A DNA stretch of 64,000 bases from Marvinbryantia formatexigens DSM 14469 (GTDB lineage: Bacteria; Bacillota; Clostridia; Lachnospirales; Lachnospiraceae). The position numbers were made by a program, and so were the translations under genes. The first letter of the stretch is position 1, and every line of letters begins with the position of its first letter. Below, piece after piece: positions 34,713 through 41,454 of this stretch. Location: the NCBI RefSeq assembly GCF_025148285.1, contig NZ_CP102268.1, positions 744,001 to 808,000 on the forward strand, given 5' to 3'. The notes below the pieces were generated by a model, which was given only the letters and a program-made list of their open reading frames with translations, ran no database searches and had not been told where the DNA came from.

Positions 34713-34773
34713 TAAGTTATCGGAGCAGCACGGTACTGTTTTCAGAACATTACCTATGAAAGGATGTGTTACA

Positions 34774-35316
34774 ATGCCATTACCGCAGGAAAAGACCTAT
34801 ACCATTGATGATATTTATGCCTTGCCGGAAGGAACGCGCGCAGAGCTGATAGATGGTCAGATTCATTACATGGCTCCTCCAGGCAGAAAACACCAGAGAA
34901 TAATATTATTTTTAAGCCGTCTTATTGCAGATTATATTGATAACAAAAACGGAAATTGCGAGGTAAATATTGCCCCCTTTGCAGTTTATCTGGATGAAAA
35001 AAATTCCACCTATGTTGAACCGGATATCTCCGTTGTCTGCGACAAAAACAAGCTCAATGACAGGGGCTGCAACGGCGCACCCGACTGGATTATTGAGGTC
35101 GTCTCACCCGGCAGCAGGCGCATGGATTATTTCATCAAACTATTTAAATACCGCTCTGCCGGTGTCCGGGAATACTGGATTGTGGACCCGGATAAAAACC
35201 GCATTCTCGTTTATGATTTTGACCGGGAGGAAACTGGAGATTATACATTTTCTGATTCCGTCAGTGCTGGTATATACGATGATTTTTCCATCAATTTTTC
35301 CGGGCTTCACTTTTAA
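34774..35316 (+). CDS. Uma2 (DUF820) family putative endonuclease, copy 1 (180 aa)
   Basis: A PD-(D/E)XK-type fold common in cyanobacteria and some clostridia. LPEGTRAELIDGQIHYMAPP carries the first acidic residue, VEPDISVVCD the catalytic Asp, and PDWIIEVVSPGS the Glu of the E-x-(V/K) part. KYRSAGVREYWIVDPD is also typical. I use the ATG at 34774, since AAGGA lies 9 nt before it and none precedes the earlier ATG. The gene has its own promoter. Nuclease activity is not proven for most family members; the biological role is unknown. A second copy lies at 39694. Confidence 0.85.
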   Translation: MPLPQEKTYTIDDIYALPEGTRAELIDGQIHYMAPPGRKHQRIILFLSRLIADYIDNKNGNCEVNIAPFAVYLDEKNSTYVEPDISVVCDKNKLNDRGCNGAPDWIIEVVSPGSRRMDYFIKLFKYRSAGVREYWIVDPDKNRILVYDFDREETGDYTFSDSVSAGIYDDFSINFSGLHF

Positions 35317-35325
35317 TTCTCTGCG

Positions 35326-35500
35326 CCCTGCGCGGACAGAATGCACTTAACAGGAAACAGGTCAATCCAAAATGGGCTTTACCCCATTCTGTCCGTGGAA
35401 ATGAAGGTTTCCAGACTTGCTTTTCCATTTTGGGAATCACTCATTTTTGAGCAAAGGACTTTCTTCCACTTTTGGAAATTACTCAATTTTGAGTAAATCC
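35326..35500. other. Intergenic stretch with paired palindromes
   Basis: It contains a split inverted repeat, GGACAGAATG with CATTCTGTCC, about 45 nt apart, and two copies of a TTTTGGGAA-type block. Each of those is followed by a CTCATTTTTGAG-type palindrome (second copy CTCAATTTTGAG). The same pattern recurs in copy 2 (40246-40420). They sit directly upstream of the antisense-RNA promoter and may be operator sites or an Uma2 terminator. Confidence 0.5.
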
Positions 35501-35501
35501 C

Positions 35502-35530
35502 TTGCATCCTGCTGCCAGATGTGCTATATT
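35502..35530 (+). promoter_or_regulatory. Promoter of the antitoxin RNA, copy 1
   Basis: TTGCAT, 17 nt, TATATT on the plus strand. It is convergent with the toxin gene. Confidence 0.65.
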
Positions 35531-35536
35531 GAAAAC

Positions 35537-35631
35537 AGAAAAGGGAAGCCAGAGACACGGCTTACCCGAATATTAAAGCTTAACCTTTTAAAGGTCAGCC
35601 GTCATTATTGCGAGTAATGGCGGCTATTTTC
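35537..35631 (+). ncRNA. Antisense antitoxin RNA, copy 1 (about 95 nt)
   Basis: It starts about 7 nt past the -10 box and ends at a terminator with stem GCCGTCATTA (35598-35607) / TAATGGCGGC (35615-35624), then TATTTT. The 3' end overlaps the end of the toxin frame and the RNA is fully complementary to the toxin mRNA 3' region. This is the layout of txpA/ratA-type pairs. Confidence 0.65.
35539..35567 (-). terminator. Terminator of the toxin mRNA, copy 1
   Basis: On the minus strand GGGTAAGCC (35559-35567) pairs with GGCTTCCC (35543-35550), with one mismatch, followed by TTTTCTGTTTT. The same left arm can pair instead with the mRNA leader at 35776-35784. Confidence 0.6.
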
Positions 35632-35719
35632 GTCTTTCCTTGAAAACTGTATAACACAATCCCACAAGGGCACAAATGAATACCCCAATCTGAATCAAAT
35701 CAGAGTATGTAACATACAT
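35624..35719 (-). CDS. Holin-like type I toxin, copy 1 (31 aa)
   Basis: Reads MYVTYSDLIQIG, then a hydrophobic helix, then a basic tail FKERRK. This matches the putative holin-like toxin family of Firmicutes type I systems (TxpA-like): a short membrane peptide that damages the cell membrane when made in excess. An AAAGGAGGG site lies 8 nt before the ATG. A strong minus-strand promoter lies at 35811-35839. The 5' leader holds a GCGGCTTACCCTC block that can pair with GAGGGTAAGCC-type sequence at the mRNA 3' end and with its own ribosome binding site, so the full-length mRNA may be inactive. A second copy is at 40543. Confidence 0.82.
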   Translation of the reverse strand: MYVTYSDLIQIGVFICALVGLCYTVFKERRK

Positions 35720-35810
35720 TGGCAACGCCCTCCTTTCTTTTCAGTCTGGAGGGTTAGCCCCTCCGATAAAAAAGAGGGTAAGCCGCCCGGCTCTGGTTTC
35801 CCATGTCCCA

Positions 35811-35839
35811 AGTATAACACATGTCTGTGTTTTTATCAA
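35811..35839 (-). promoter_or_regulatory. Promoter of toxin copy 1
   Basis: TTGATA, 17 nt, TATACT on the minus strand. Transcription should start near 35804, giving a leader of about 85 nt with a GGAGGG/CCCTCC hairpin ahead of the ribosome binding site. Confidence 0.75.
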
Positions 35840-35840
35840 T

Positions 35841-36427
35841 CTCTATATATTCTTTCCAACATTTATTTTGCTTTTATCCGCATCCATATATTTTTTGATT
35901 TCTTTTATGGAAAATGCCTCACCTCTTCCGGATTTATACGGCAGCAGGTATCCTGCAAATACTCCGGTTTAAAATCGGGAAATTCATTCCAATTCCCCTT
36001 TCGTCCGATCCCACAGTCTATCGCATCACAGCACCCGATTTCCACTTTTATTCCCCGCACCTTTATATTTCTACCCTAAAGGCATTATAAACCGGATTTA
36101 CCTGTTTTCATGCCCGGTACACGGTCTTTTCCAACTACTTTCCGTACAATCTCACTGCCATCTGCTGCCCGGAAACAACCGTCCCGATGATTTTTCGCTG
36201 TTTCCTCGCTGTCCAATCTGCTCTCATGCCTGCTATGTCCTAAGAAATATCTTTGGCAGCAGGCTTTTGTAGGTACCACTAATTCAAATCCGATAACTAC
36301 AAGCCCCATATCACTTTTAGCTGGTTCAGCAGTCTCATATGTTCAGATGTGTCCCTGTCCGGATTGCTGTCTGGATAGAAGCGTTTTAACTTATAGCAGA
36401 TACAGTAGAAATCATTGTGGGTACGGC
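35841..36427. other. Gene-poor stretch with a possible decayed coding fragment
   Basis: No convincing gene. A minus-strand frame at 36297-36437 (46 codons, no start, stop just upstream) reads like a protein C-terminus with KLKRFYPDSNPDRDTSEHM, and also appears in copy 2. It may be the remnant of a mobile-element gene. Another minus frame, 36085-36309, lacks a credible start and is broken in copy 2. Confidence 0.4.
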
Positions 36428-36456
36428 TTGCATTTTCCTAAACATTATGCTATACT
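36428..36456 (+). promoter_or_regulatory. Promoter of the structured RNA, copy 1
   Basis: TTGCAT, 17 nt, TATACT on the plus strand. Transcription should begin near 36463. Identical in copy 2. Confidence 0.65.
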
Positions 36457-36462
36457 CTCTTT

Positions 36463-36650
36463 CGTTGCAAAGCCCTTGCGAACAGCCTGTCACTGACAGC
36501 CTGCTCTGCCCACTGAGGCGAAAACCAAGGTCTTACGGGGCTTGCCGCCGATTCCCGGCGTCCGGTTAAATACGCTGTATTTAACCCTCGCGGCATTCGC
36601 CAGATGGACACACAAGTGTGCCCGCCCGGCTCATTGCCCACGGGAATGAA
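36463..36650 (+). ncRNA. Structured RNA of about 190 nt, copy 1 (family not certain)
   Basis: GC-rich and full of stems: a perfect 10-bp stem GGTTAAATAC / GTATTTAACC with a 3-nt loop, CTGTCA / TGACAG, GGACACAC / GTGTGCCC with one mismatch, and a longer-range ATTCCCG / CGGGAAT pair. It follows a promoter and precedes a preQ1 aptamer. It is nearly identical in the second copy. An overlapping minus-strand open frame has no ribosome binding site. The size and complexity would fit a raiA-like or other large clostridial RNA, but I could not confirm a family. Confidence 0.55.
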
Positions 36651-36651
36651 T

Positions 36652-36687
36652 CGAGTGTTCGAGACCTTCCACTCGTAAAACAAAACT
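36652..36687 (+). pseudogene. Truncated preQ1-I aptamer
   Basis: The stem CGAGTG / CACTCG, the 12-nt loop TTCGAGACCTTC and the tail TAAAACAAAACT match the intact riboswitch at 41455, but the AAAGGAG that completes pseudoknot and ribosome binding site is replaced by element sequence. It cannot control a gene in the same way. Confidence 0.75.
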
Positions 36688-36730
36688 TCATAGCCCGTTA
36701 TTTTATCTTGCTTTATCAAGATGCTTGAAT

Positions 36731-36760
36731 GCCCGGAAATACAGTGTTTCCAGGCTTTTT
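36731..36760 (+). terminator. Plus-strand terminator after the truncated aptamer
   Basis: GCC-C-GGAAA pairs with TTTCC-A-GGC, followed by TTTTTCTTTT. It would end transcription that enters from the structured RNA promoter, before the integrase. Confidence 0.65.
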
Positions 36761-36822
36761 CTTTTATCTTCTTCCATCCCTGTTCATGCAGTTTGGTACT
36801 TTTTTGGTACAGTAATGCAATC

Positions 36823-36846
36823 AAAAAAGAGGGGAAACATCCCCTC
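36823..36846 (-). terminator. Intrinsic terminator of the integrase
   Basis: GAGGGG / CCCCTC stem with a 6-nt loop and a T6 tail on the minus strand; it overlaps the integrase stop codon. Confidence 0.88.
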
Positions 36847-37786
36847 AAAATACATTTGCAATCTTCTCCATTTCGTCCGCTTTTGTGTCTGGCAATACAT
36901 GACTATATAAATCCATCGTCATTGCAAGTGAGCTGTGCCCCAGAATCGTTTTCAGTACCTGCGGCTGCATTCCTGCTTCAATGGCTCTGGTAGCAAATGT
37001 ATGCCGGAATACATGTGGTGTGATACGTTCAAACTCATGGCCTGCAGCATGAATCTGTTTGATAATACGTTCAATCTCAGCCTGCACCCGGTCCCTGCTC
37101 AATGGTTCGCCGTTCTCATTGCAAAACAAATAACTGTCGAGCCGCGTCACTTTGAAGCCCCAGTACCGTTTCTGCGCTTCCAGCAGCTCCAGAATATCTT
37201 TTGTCAGAGGTATATCGCGCTTTGAGGTCCTTGTTTTCGGGGTATCCTCCAGATATCCCTGCCCCTCAATATATTTTAATGTTCTCTGTACATGGATAAC
37301 ATTCTTTTTTCTGTCAATGTCCGTATACTTTAACCCCCGGATTTCACCGCTTCTCATTCCCGTGCGGAGCATCACCGCAAATAAATTGTATAAGTAACTG
37401 TCCTTTGCGTATTCCACGAATAATGCCTGCTGCATACAGCCATTTAATACAGCAGATACTACTTTGATACTGGAAAGAGCATAATCCTCCTGCGCCAGTT
37501 CATTATAAAGTTTCTGGATATGTTCACCCCGAATATCTGCTATTTTCCTGCTACCAAGCCTTTCTTTTATGGCGCAGTCAAAATATTTTCTATAACTTGT
37601 ATATGTTCCGATTTTTATCCGGTTCTTTTTATATTGCTCCATCCAGGTATCAAACCACTCTGCAAGTGTAATGTTCTGCTTCGCCACAAACAGCCCGTGT
37701 TCCAGCCGGTATTTAAGCTCTGTAACCTGTTTCTGCACATCTGCAATCGTTTTCCCGTGAATAAAATACCGCTGTCCCTTTATCAT
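36845..37786 (-). CDS. Tyrosine recombinase / integrase, probably degenerate (313 aa)
   Basis: Catalytic parts are visible: LRTGMRSGEIRGL (Arg I), HVFRHTFATR (His-x-x-Arg), LGHSS and the DLYSHV tyrosine. The core-binding domain is present, but it joins the catalytic domain abruptly (GCMQQALFVEYAKDSYLYNL), about 35 residues shorter than usual. The arm-binding N-terminus is also missing: the frame is closed by a stop just before the ATG at 37786 and there is no ribosome binding site. This suggests an internal deletion and a lost start, so the enzyme may be inactive. It belongs to the integrases of conjugative or mobilisable elements in clostridia. Confidence 0.8.
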   Translation of the reverse strand: MIKGQRYFIHGKTIADVQKQVTELKYRLEHGLFVAKQNITLAEWFDTWMEQYKKNRIKIGTYTSYRKYFDCAIKERLGSRKIADIRGEHIQKLYNELAQEDYALSSIKVVSAVLNGCMQQALFVEYAKDSYLYNLFAVMLRTGMRSGEIRGLKYTDIDRKKNVIHVQRTLKYIEGQGYLEDTPKTRTSKRDIPLTKDILELLEAQKRYWGFKVTRLDSYLFCNENGEPLSRDRVQAEIERIIKQIHAAGHEFERITPHVFRHTFATRAIEAGMQPQVLKTILGHSSLAMTMDLYSHVLPDTKADEMEKIANVF

Positions 37787-37922
37787 CGGACGCCCGCAAT
37801 CCCATTTTTCTACGGCTCGTCATCCTGGACGGTCCGGAACAGGCACCCGCATTTGAAATGCGCGCTCCTGCATGTCCCGGACATTTTACCGCTTCAAATT
37901 AATCCTCTGGCAAAGAAATCTA

Positions 37923-38375
37923 TCATATCTGTTTTTTCTTTACTCTGATAACAGTCCGCAATGGTTCTTTGTATTCTTCCGGTCTGTATTCCCCAACCTC
38001 TGCTACCGTAACGGTACGTACTCCCTGCCGTGTATGTACAACAGCCCTGTCGCCTGCTGCCGCGCAGTCATTCAGTGCTTCCAGCAGCCTCCATGTGTAC
38101 AGCCTGCCGCTTTTCCTGTGATACGCCCTTATAATCTGCTGTTTCCCATATCTGACAGGAACATGCGTCAGCTCATGCTCCAGTGCCAGCAGATACCAAC
38201 AGTAACCGTCTATCAGATAGCCCTGTGAATCCAGTACAATATCAGATTCCGCCAGACCATTTCTGGCATACTGCCAGGATTTTTCCTCATACTTTCCGGT
38301 GCGCGGCGGATTTTCTGCAAAGCAGGGGTAAATCTTCACCTCTCCGATTTTCATGCTCCTGTATCCTTCTGTCAT
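37923..38375 (-). CDS. ParB-like N-terminal domain protein of the element (150 aa)
   Basis: MKIGEVKIYPCF followed by DIVLDSQGYLIDGYCWYLLALEHELTHVPVRY resembles ParB/Srx-type domains found in small proteins of clostridial mobile elements. The C-terminal third is basic and may bind DNA. I use the ATG at 38375 because it overlaps the upstream stop as ATGA; starts at 38387 or 38342 are also possible. Third gene of a leftward operon controlled by the operator region at 39.1 kb. Function unknown. Confidence 0.6.
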   Translation of the reverse strand: MTEGYRSMKIGEVKIYPCFAENPPRTGKYEEKSWQYARNGLAESDIVLDSQGYLIDGYCWYLLALEHELTHVPVRYGKQQIIRAYHRKSGRLYTWRLLEALNDCAAAGDRAVVHTRQGVRTVTVAEVGEYRPEEYKEPLRTVIRVKKKQI

Positions 38376-38614
38376 TTTTTCAACCATATTCCTTCCGGAA
38401 ATCTTGTCCCCAGATTCAGCCCGCCAAGGAATGCATTTCTTTCAGCAGCCTGCACCGCGCGGATAATATGGTTTTCTATAAACACTTCACCTGCTGCCGA
38501 TGTGCCGAAATATTTTCCAACAGAACAGGTACCTTCCTTGATTTCCGGCAAATCATCTGTCCTTCCGGAGCACCACCAGTCGAAAAGTACATCCTGCAAG
38601 TTTCCTTTCATCAT
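38372..38614 (-). CDS. Small mobile-element protein of unknown function (80 aa)
   Basis: I do not recognise it. It begins MMKGNLQDVLFDWWCSGRTDD and has a short Gly/Phe-rich end. The ATG at 38614 lies 2 nt past the upstream stop, behind AGGGGTG. The frame could begin further upstream, inside the neighbouring gene, but that start has no ribosome binding site. Coupled at its end to the ParB-like gene by ATGA. Confidence 0.6.
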   Translation of the reverse strand: MMKGNLQDVLFDWWCSGRTDDLPEIKEGTCSVGKYFGTSAAGEVFIENHIIRAVQAAERNAFLGGLNLGTRFPEGIWLKK

Positions 38615-38616
38615 CT

Positions 38617-38955
38617 TCACCCCTGTCCTGCTGCAGTCTCTGCCACCTGTGAACGTCCGAAGAACCGCGCCCTGTAAACTGCCCCGTCCCCTCTGCTTCC
38701 CCATACCAGTTCCGCATCAAACAGGGACCTGCTGCCGTGGATTACCTCATAACCGAGACTTTTCCAGCCGCTCCATGTGTTTGTTTCCTCTGTGACGCCT
38801 GCTGCATCTTTCGCGCGTTCAATGCGCTTCCGGTTGGTTTCAGCAGCTTTCGCGGATAACCATGCCCTGTGGAGCGCTTCAGCGAATGTGATTTCCGCTT
38901 TCCGGAAAAGCTCCCACGCCTTTTTCATTATCCTGCTTAAATCGTATTTTTTCAT
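38617..38955 (-). CDS. Conserved mobile-element protein (112 aa)
   Basis: Opens KKYDLSRIMKKAWELFRKA and AEALHRAWLSAKA, a helical pattern commonly seen in accessory proteins of conjugative elements in clostridia. A segment around GWKSLGYEVIHGSRSLFDAELVWGSRGDGAVYRARFFGRSQV follows, of mostly beta character. AAAGGAT precedes the ATG. First gene of the leftward operon. No biochemical function is known to me. Confidence 0.65.
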   Translation of the reverse strand: MKKYDLSRIMKKAWELFRKAEITFAEALHRAWLSAKAAETNRKRIERAKDAAGVTEETNTWSGWKSLGYEVIHGSRSLFDAELVWGSRGDGAVYRARFFGRSQVAETAAGQG

Positions 38956-39123
38956 GTGCCATCCTTTCCCGGAACAGCCCCGGCAGGTCTTAAAGCTATC
39001 TTAGGTATCTCTGACCATCTCATTATCCCCTTACCCTTGCCCGGTGTTATGTGGTTGTCTCCGGTACGCTTGCGCCACTTCGTTTTCAACCTTCGCTGTT
39101 CTGTATCTCTTTGTTATGAATAC

Positions 39124-39240
39124 ATTATAGCACTAACTCTAGTACGTGTCTATTGACTTTTTCACTAAAGTTAGTACGTTTCTCTGGTACTATCTTTGTG
39201 TATATTGACACTAGACTTAGTACGTGACAAATGATATAAT
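39124..39240. promoter_or_regulatory. Divergent promoters with three repressor operators
   Basis: Leftward promoter: TAGACA, 17 nt, TATAAT (39124-39152, minus). Rightward promoter: TAGACT, 17 nt, TATAAT (39212-39240, plus). The heptamer AGTACGT occurs at 39141, 39173 and 39219, inside the leftward spacer, between the promoters, and inside the rightward spacer. This looks like the control region for the Cro/CI-type gene at 39315. The remaining parts of the 38956-39314 gap hold no gene. Confidence 0.7.
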
Positions 39241-39314
39241 ATGATTGTAAAATGGAAAAGGTGTATCTTTATTTCAACACCCCATTTACAGAAAAAATGA
39301 AAGAAGGTGTATAA

Positions 39315-39530
39315 ATGGGTATCAGCTTCAAAAAATTAGAGATTCTATTAACTGAAAACGGGAAAACTTTTTATAGTCTCCGCAAAGATAAAATTGTCGG
39401 TACCGAAACTATAAAGAAATTGCAGCAAGGTTATGGCATTATCGACACACGCACAATCAGTAATCTTTGCGAATATTTGAACTGTCAACCGGGAGACTTA
39501 ATGGAATATGTGCCGGACAAGACTGAATAA
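39315..39530 (+). CDS. Cro/CI-type helix-turn-helix repressor (71 aa)
   Basis: A single HTH_26/XRE-type domain: GISFKKLEILLTENGKTFYSLRKD, then GTETIKKLQQGYGIIDTRTISNLCEYLNCQPGDLMEY, the usual recognition-helix and ending of small Firmicutes element repressors. AAGAAGG lies 5-10 nt upstream of the ATG. It should bind the three AGTACGT sites in the gap and hold down the leftward operon and itself. It has a terminator at 39556-39580. Confidence 0.88.
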   Translation: MGISFKKLEILLTENGKTFYSLRKDKIVGTETIKKLQQGYGIIDTRTISNLCEYLNCQPGDLMEYVPDKTE

Positions 39531-39555
39531 CCGCTCTATTTGCCCCGTATCCGTC

Positions 39556-39580
39556 ACGGGCAGGAACGTGCCCATTTTTA
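39556..39580 (+). terminator. Terminator of the repressor gene
   Basis: GGGCA / TGCCC stem with a 6-nt loop and an ATTTTTA tail. Confidence 0.6.
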
Positions 39581-39603
39581 AGCGTCTTCCGCTTAAATAA
39601 CCC

Positions 39604-39632
39604 TTGCGTCCTGCTGCCGGATAAACTATAGT
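39604..39632 (+). promoter_or_regulatory. Promoter of Uma2 copy 2
   Basis: TTGCGT, 17 nt, TATAGT; weaker -35 than copy 1. Confidence 0.6.
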
Positions 39633-39693
39633 TAAGATATCAGAACAGCACGCTGCTATTTTCAAAGCATTACCCATGAAAGGATGTGTTACA

Positions 39694-40236
39694 ATGCCAT
39701 TACCGCAAGAAAAAACCTATACCATTGATGATATTTATGCCTTGCCAGAAGGAACGCGCGCGGAGCTGATAGACGGTCAGATTTATTACATGGCTCCTCC
39801 AAGCAGGCGCCACCAGGAAATTGTTGGTGAACTTTATACCAGTATTAACAATTACATCAAATCCAGAAGCGGCTCCTGCAAAGCGTATATTGCCCCGTTC
39901 GCCGTGTTTCTGAATGAAGATGGCAGAAACTATGTCGAACCGGATGTCTCTGTTGTCTGCGACAAAAGCAAGCTCAATGACAGAGGCTGTACCGGCGCAC
40001 CGGATTGGATTATTGAGGTCGTTTCACCCGGCAGCAGGCGCATGGATTATATGACCAAACTTTTCAAATACCGCTCTGCCGGCGTCCGCGAATACTGGAT
40101 TGTGGATTCGGATAAAAACCGTATCTCTGTTTATAATTTTCCCTCTGACAGTATAGAAGAGTATTCCTTTTCCGATTCCGTCAGAGCTGGTATATACGAT
40201 GATTTTTCCATCAGTTTTTCCGAGCTGCGCTTTTAA
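39694..40236 (+). CDS. Uma2 (DUF820) family putative endonuclease, copy 2 (180 aa)
   Basis: Paralogue of the protein at 34774. The first 36 residues after the start and the PDWIIEVVSPGS region are almost identical. Residues about 37-75 differ clearly (RHQEIVGELYTSINNY in place of KHQRIILFLSRLIADY), as does the end. The catalytic-type acidic residues (VEPDVSVVCD and IIEVVSP) are kept. The same ATG choice applies, with AAGGA 9 nt upstream. Role unknown; the pattern of conserved ends and a changed middle suggests divergence or partial exchange in one segment. Confidence 0.85.
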   Translation: MPLPQEKTYTIDDIYALPEGTRAELIDGQIYYMAPPSRRHQEIVGELYTSINNYIKSRSGSCKAYIAPFAVFLNEDGRNYVEPDVSVVCDKSKLNDRGCTGAPDWIIEVVSPGSRRMDYMTKLFKYRSAGVREYWIVDSDKNRISVYNFPSDSIEEYSFSDSVRAGIYDDFSISFSELRF

Positions 40237-40421
40237 TTTTCTGCGCCCTGTGCGGACAGAATGTACTTAACAGGAAACAGGTCAATCCAAAATGGGCTTT
40301 ACCCCATACTGTCCGTGGAAATGAAGGTTTCCAGACTTGCTTTTCCATTTTGGGAATCGCTCATTTTTGAGCAAAAGACTTTCTTCCTTTTGGGGAAATT
40401 ACTCATTTTTGAGTAAATCCC

Positions 40422-40450
40422 TTGCATCCTGCTGCCAGATGTGCTATATT
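40422..40450 (+). promoter_or_regulatory. Promoter of the antitoxin RNA, copy 2
   Basis: TTGCAT, 17 nt, TATATT, as in copy 1. Confidence 0.65.
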
Positions 40451-40456
40451 GAAAAC

Positions 40457-40550
40457 AGAAAAGGGAAGCCAGAGACACGGCTTACCCTCAATACATTAGC
40501 TTAATTTTTACGTCAAGCCGTCATTATTGCGAGTAATGGCGGCTATTTTC
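40457..40550 (+). ncRNA. Antisense antitoxin RNA, copy 2
   Basis: As copy 1, but the region between the GGCTTACCC block and the terminator differs by several bases and one deletion (around 40488-40515). The terminator stem is 40517-40526 / 40534-40543 with TATTTT after it. Confidence 0.65.
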
Positions 40551-40638
40551 GTCTTTCCTTGAAAACTGTATAACACAATCCCACAAGGGCACAAATGAAT
40601 ATCCCAATCTGAATCAAATCAGAGTATGTAACATACAT
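40543..40638 (-). CDS. Holin-like type I toxin, copy 2 (31 aa)
   Basis: Same as the toxin at 35624 except Val13 to Ile. The AAAGGAGGG site, the leader blocks and the promoter (TTGATA-17-TATACT at 40730-40758) are all kept, so both copies look functional. Since the antitoxin RNAs are also similar, each RNA could probably act on both messengers. Confidence 0.82.
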   Translation of the reverse strand: MYVTYSDLIQIGIFICALVGLCYTVFKERRK

Positions 40639-40729
40639 TGGCAACGCCCTCCTTTCTTTTCAGTCTGGAGGGTTAGCCCCTCCGATAAAAAAGAGGGTAA
40701 GCCGCCCGGCTCTGGTTTCCCATGTCCCA

Positions 40730-40758
40730 AGTATAACACATGTCTGTGTTTTTATCAA
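40730..40758 (-). promoter_or_regulatory. Promoter of toxin copy 2
   Basis: TTGATA, 17 nt, TATACT; identical to copy 1. Confidence 0.75.
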
Positions 40759-41230
40759 TCTCTATATATTCTTTCCAACATTTATTTTGTTTTTATCCGT
40801 ATCCATATATTTTTTGATTTCTTTTATAGGAAATGCCTCACCTCTTCCGGATTTATACGGCAGCAGGTATCCTGCAAATACTCCGGTTTAAAATCGGGAA
40901 ATTCATTCCAATTCCCCTTTCGTCTGGTCCCACAGTCTATCGCATCACAGAACCCGATTTCCACTTTTATTCCCCGCACCCTTATATTTCTACCCTAAAG
41001 GCATTATAAACCGGATTTACCTGTTTTCATGCCTGCTATGTCCTAAGAAATATCTTTGGCAGCAGGCTTTTGTAGATACCACTAATTCAAATCCGATAAC
41101 TACAAGCCCCATATCACTTTTAGCTGGTTCAGCAGTCTCATATGTTCAGATGTGTCCCTGTCCGAATTGCTGTCTGGATAGAAGCGTTTTAACTTATAGC
41201 AGATACAGTAGAAATCATTGTGGGTACGGC

Positions 41231-41259
41231 TTGCATTTTCCTAAACATTATGCTATACT
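41231..41259 (+). promoter_or_regulatory. Promoter of the structured RNA and queT
   Basis: TTGCAT, 17 nt, TATACT. No terminator is evident between here and queT, so this promoter may drive structured RNA, riboswitch and queT as one transcript. Confidence 0.65.
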
Positions 41260-41265
41260 CTCTTT

Positions 41266-41450
41266 CGTTGCAAAGCCCTTGCGAACAGCCTGTCACTGAC
41301 AGCCTGCTCTGCCCACTGAGGCGAAAACCAAGGTCTTACGGGGCTTGCCGCCGATTCCCGGCGTCCGGTTAAATACGCTGTATTTAACCCCCGCGGCATT
41401 CGCCAGATGGACACACAAGTGTGCCCGCCCGGCTCATTGCCCACGGGAAT
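41266..41450 (+). ncRNA. Structured RNA of about 190 nt, copy 2
   Basis: As copy 1, with one visible change (CCCCCGCGG for CCCTCGCGG) next to the 10-bp GGTTAAATAC stem. All the stems listed for copy 1 are kept. It forms the first 190 nt of the probable queT leader. Confidence 0.55.
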
Positions 41451-41454
41451 GAAT

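Larger units (their letters stand above)
34673..36687. repeat. Long direct repeat, copy 1
   Basis: This 2-kb segment recurs at about 39595-41490. It holds an Uma2-like gene, a type I toxin locus, a decayed stretch, a structured RNA and a preQ1 aptamer. Beyond the Uma2 gene the copies are nearly identical; the middle of the Uma2 genes has diverged. Copy 1 has 116 nt more than copy 2 between two TCATGCC repeats (36108 and 36224). Homology stops at 36687, inside the tail of the preQ1 aptamer. Confidence 0.88.

Noticed and set aside
36085-36309. 74-codon minus-strand frame
   Set aside because: No ribosome binding site and the frame is removed by the 116-nt deletion in the other copy.
36450-36848. 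Minus-strand frame of 132 codons (and its relative at 41253-41486)
   Set aside because: It runs antisense through the structured RNA and riboswitch, has no ribosome binding site, and its first part differs between copies because it crosses the element junction.
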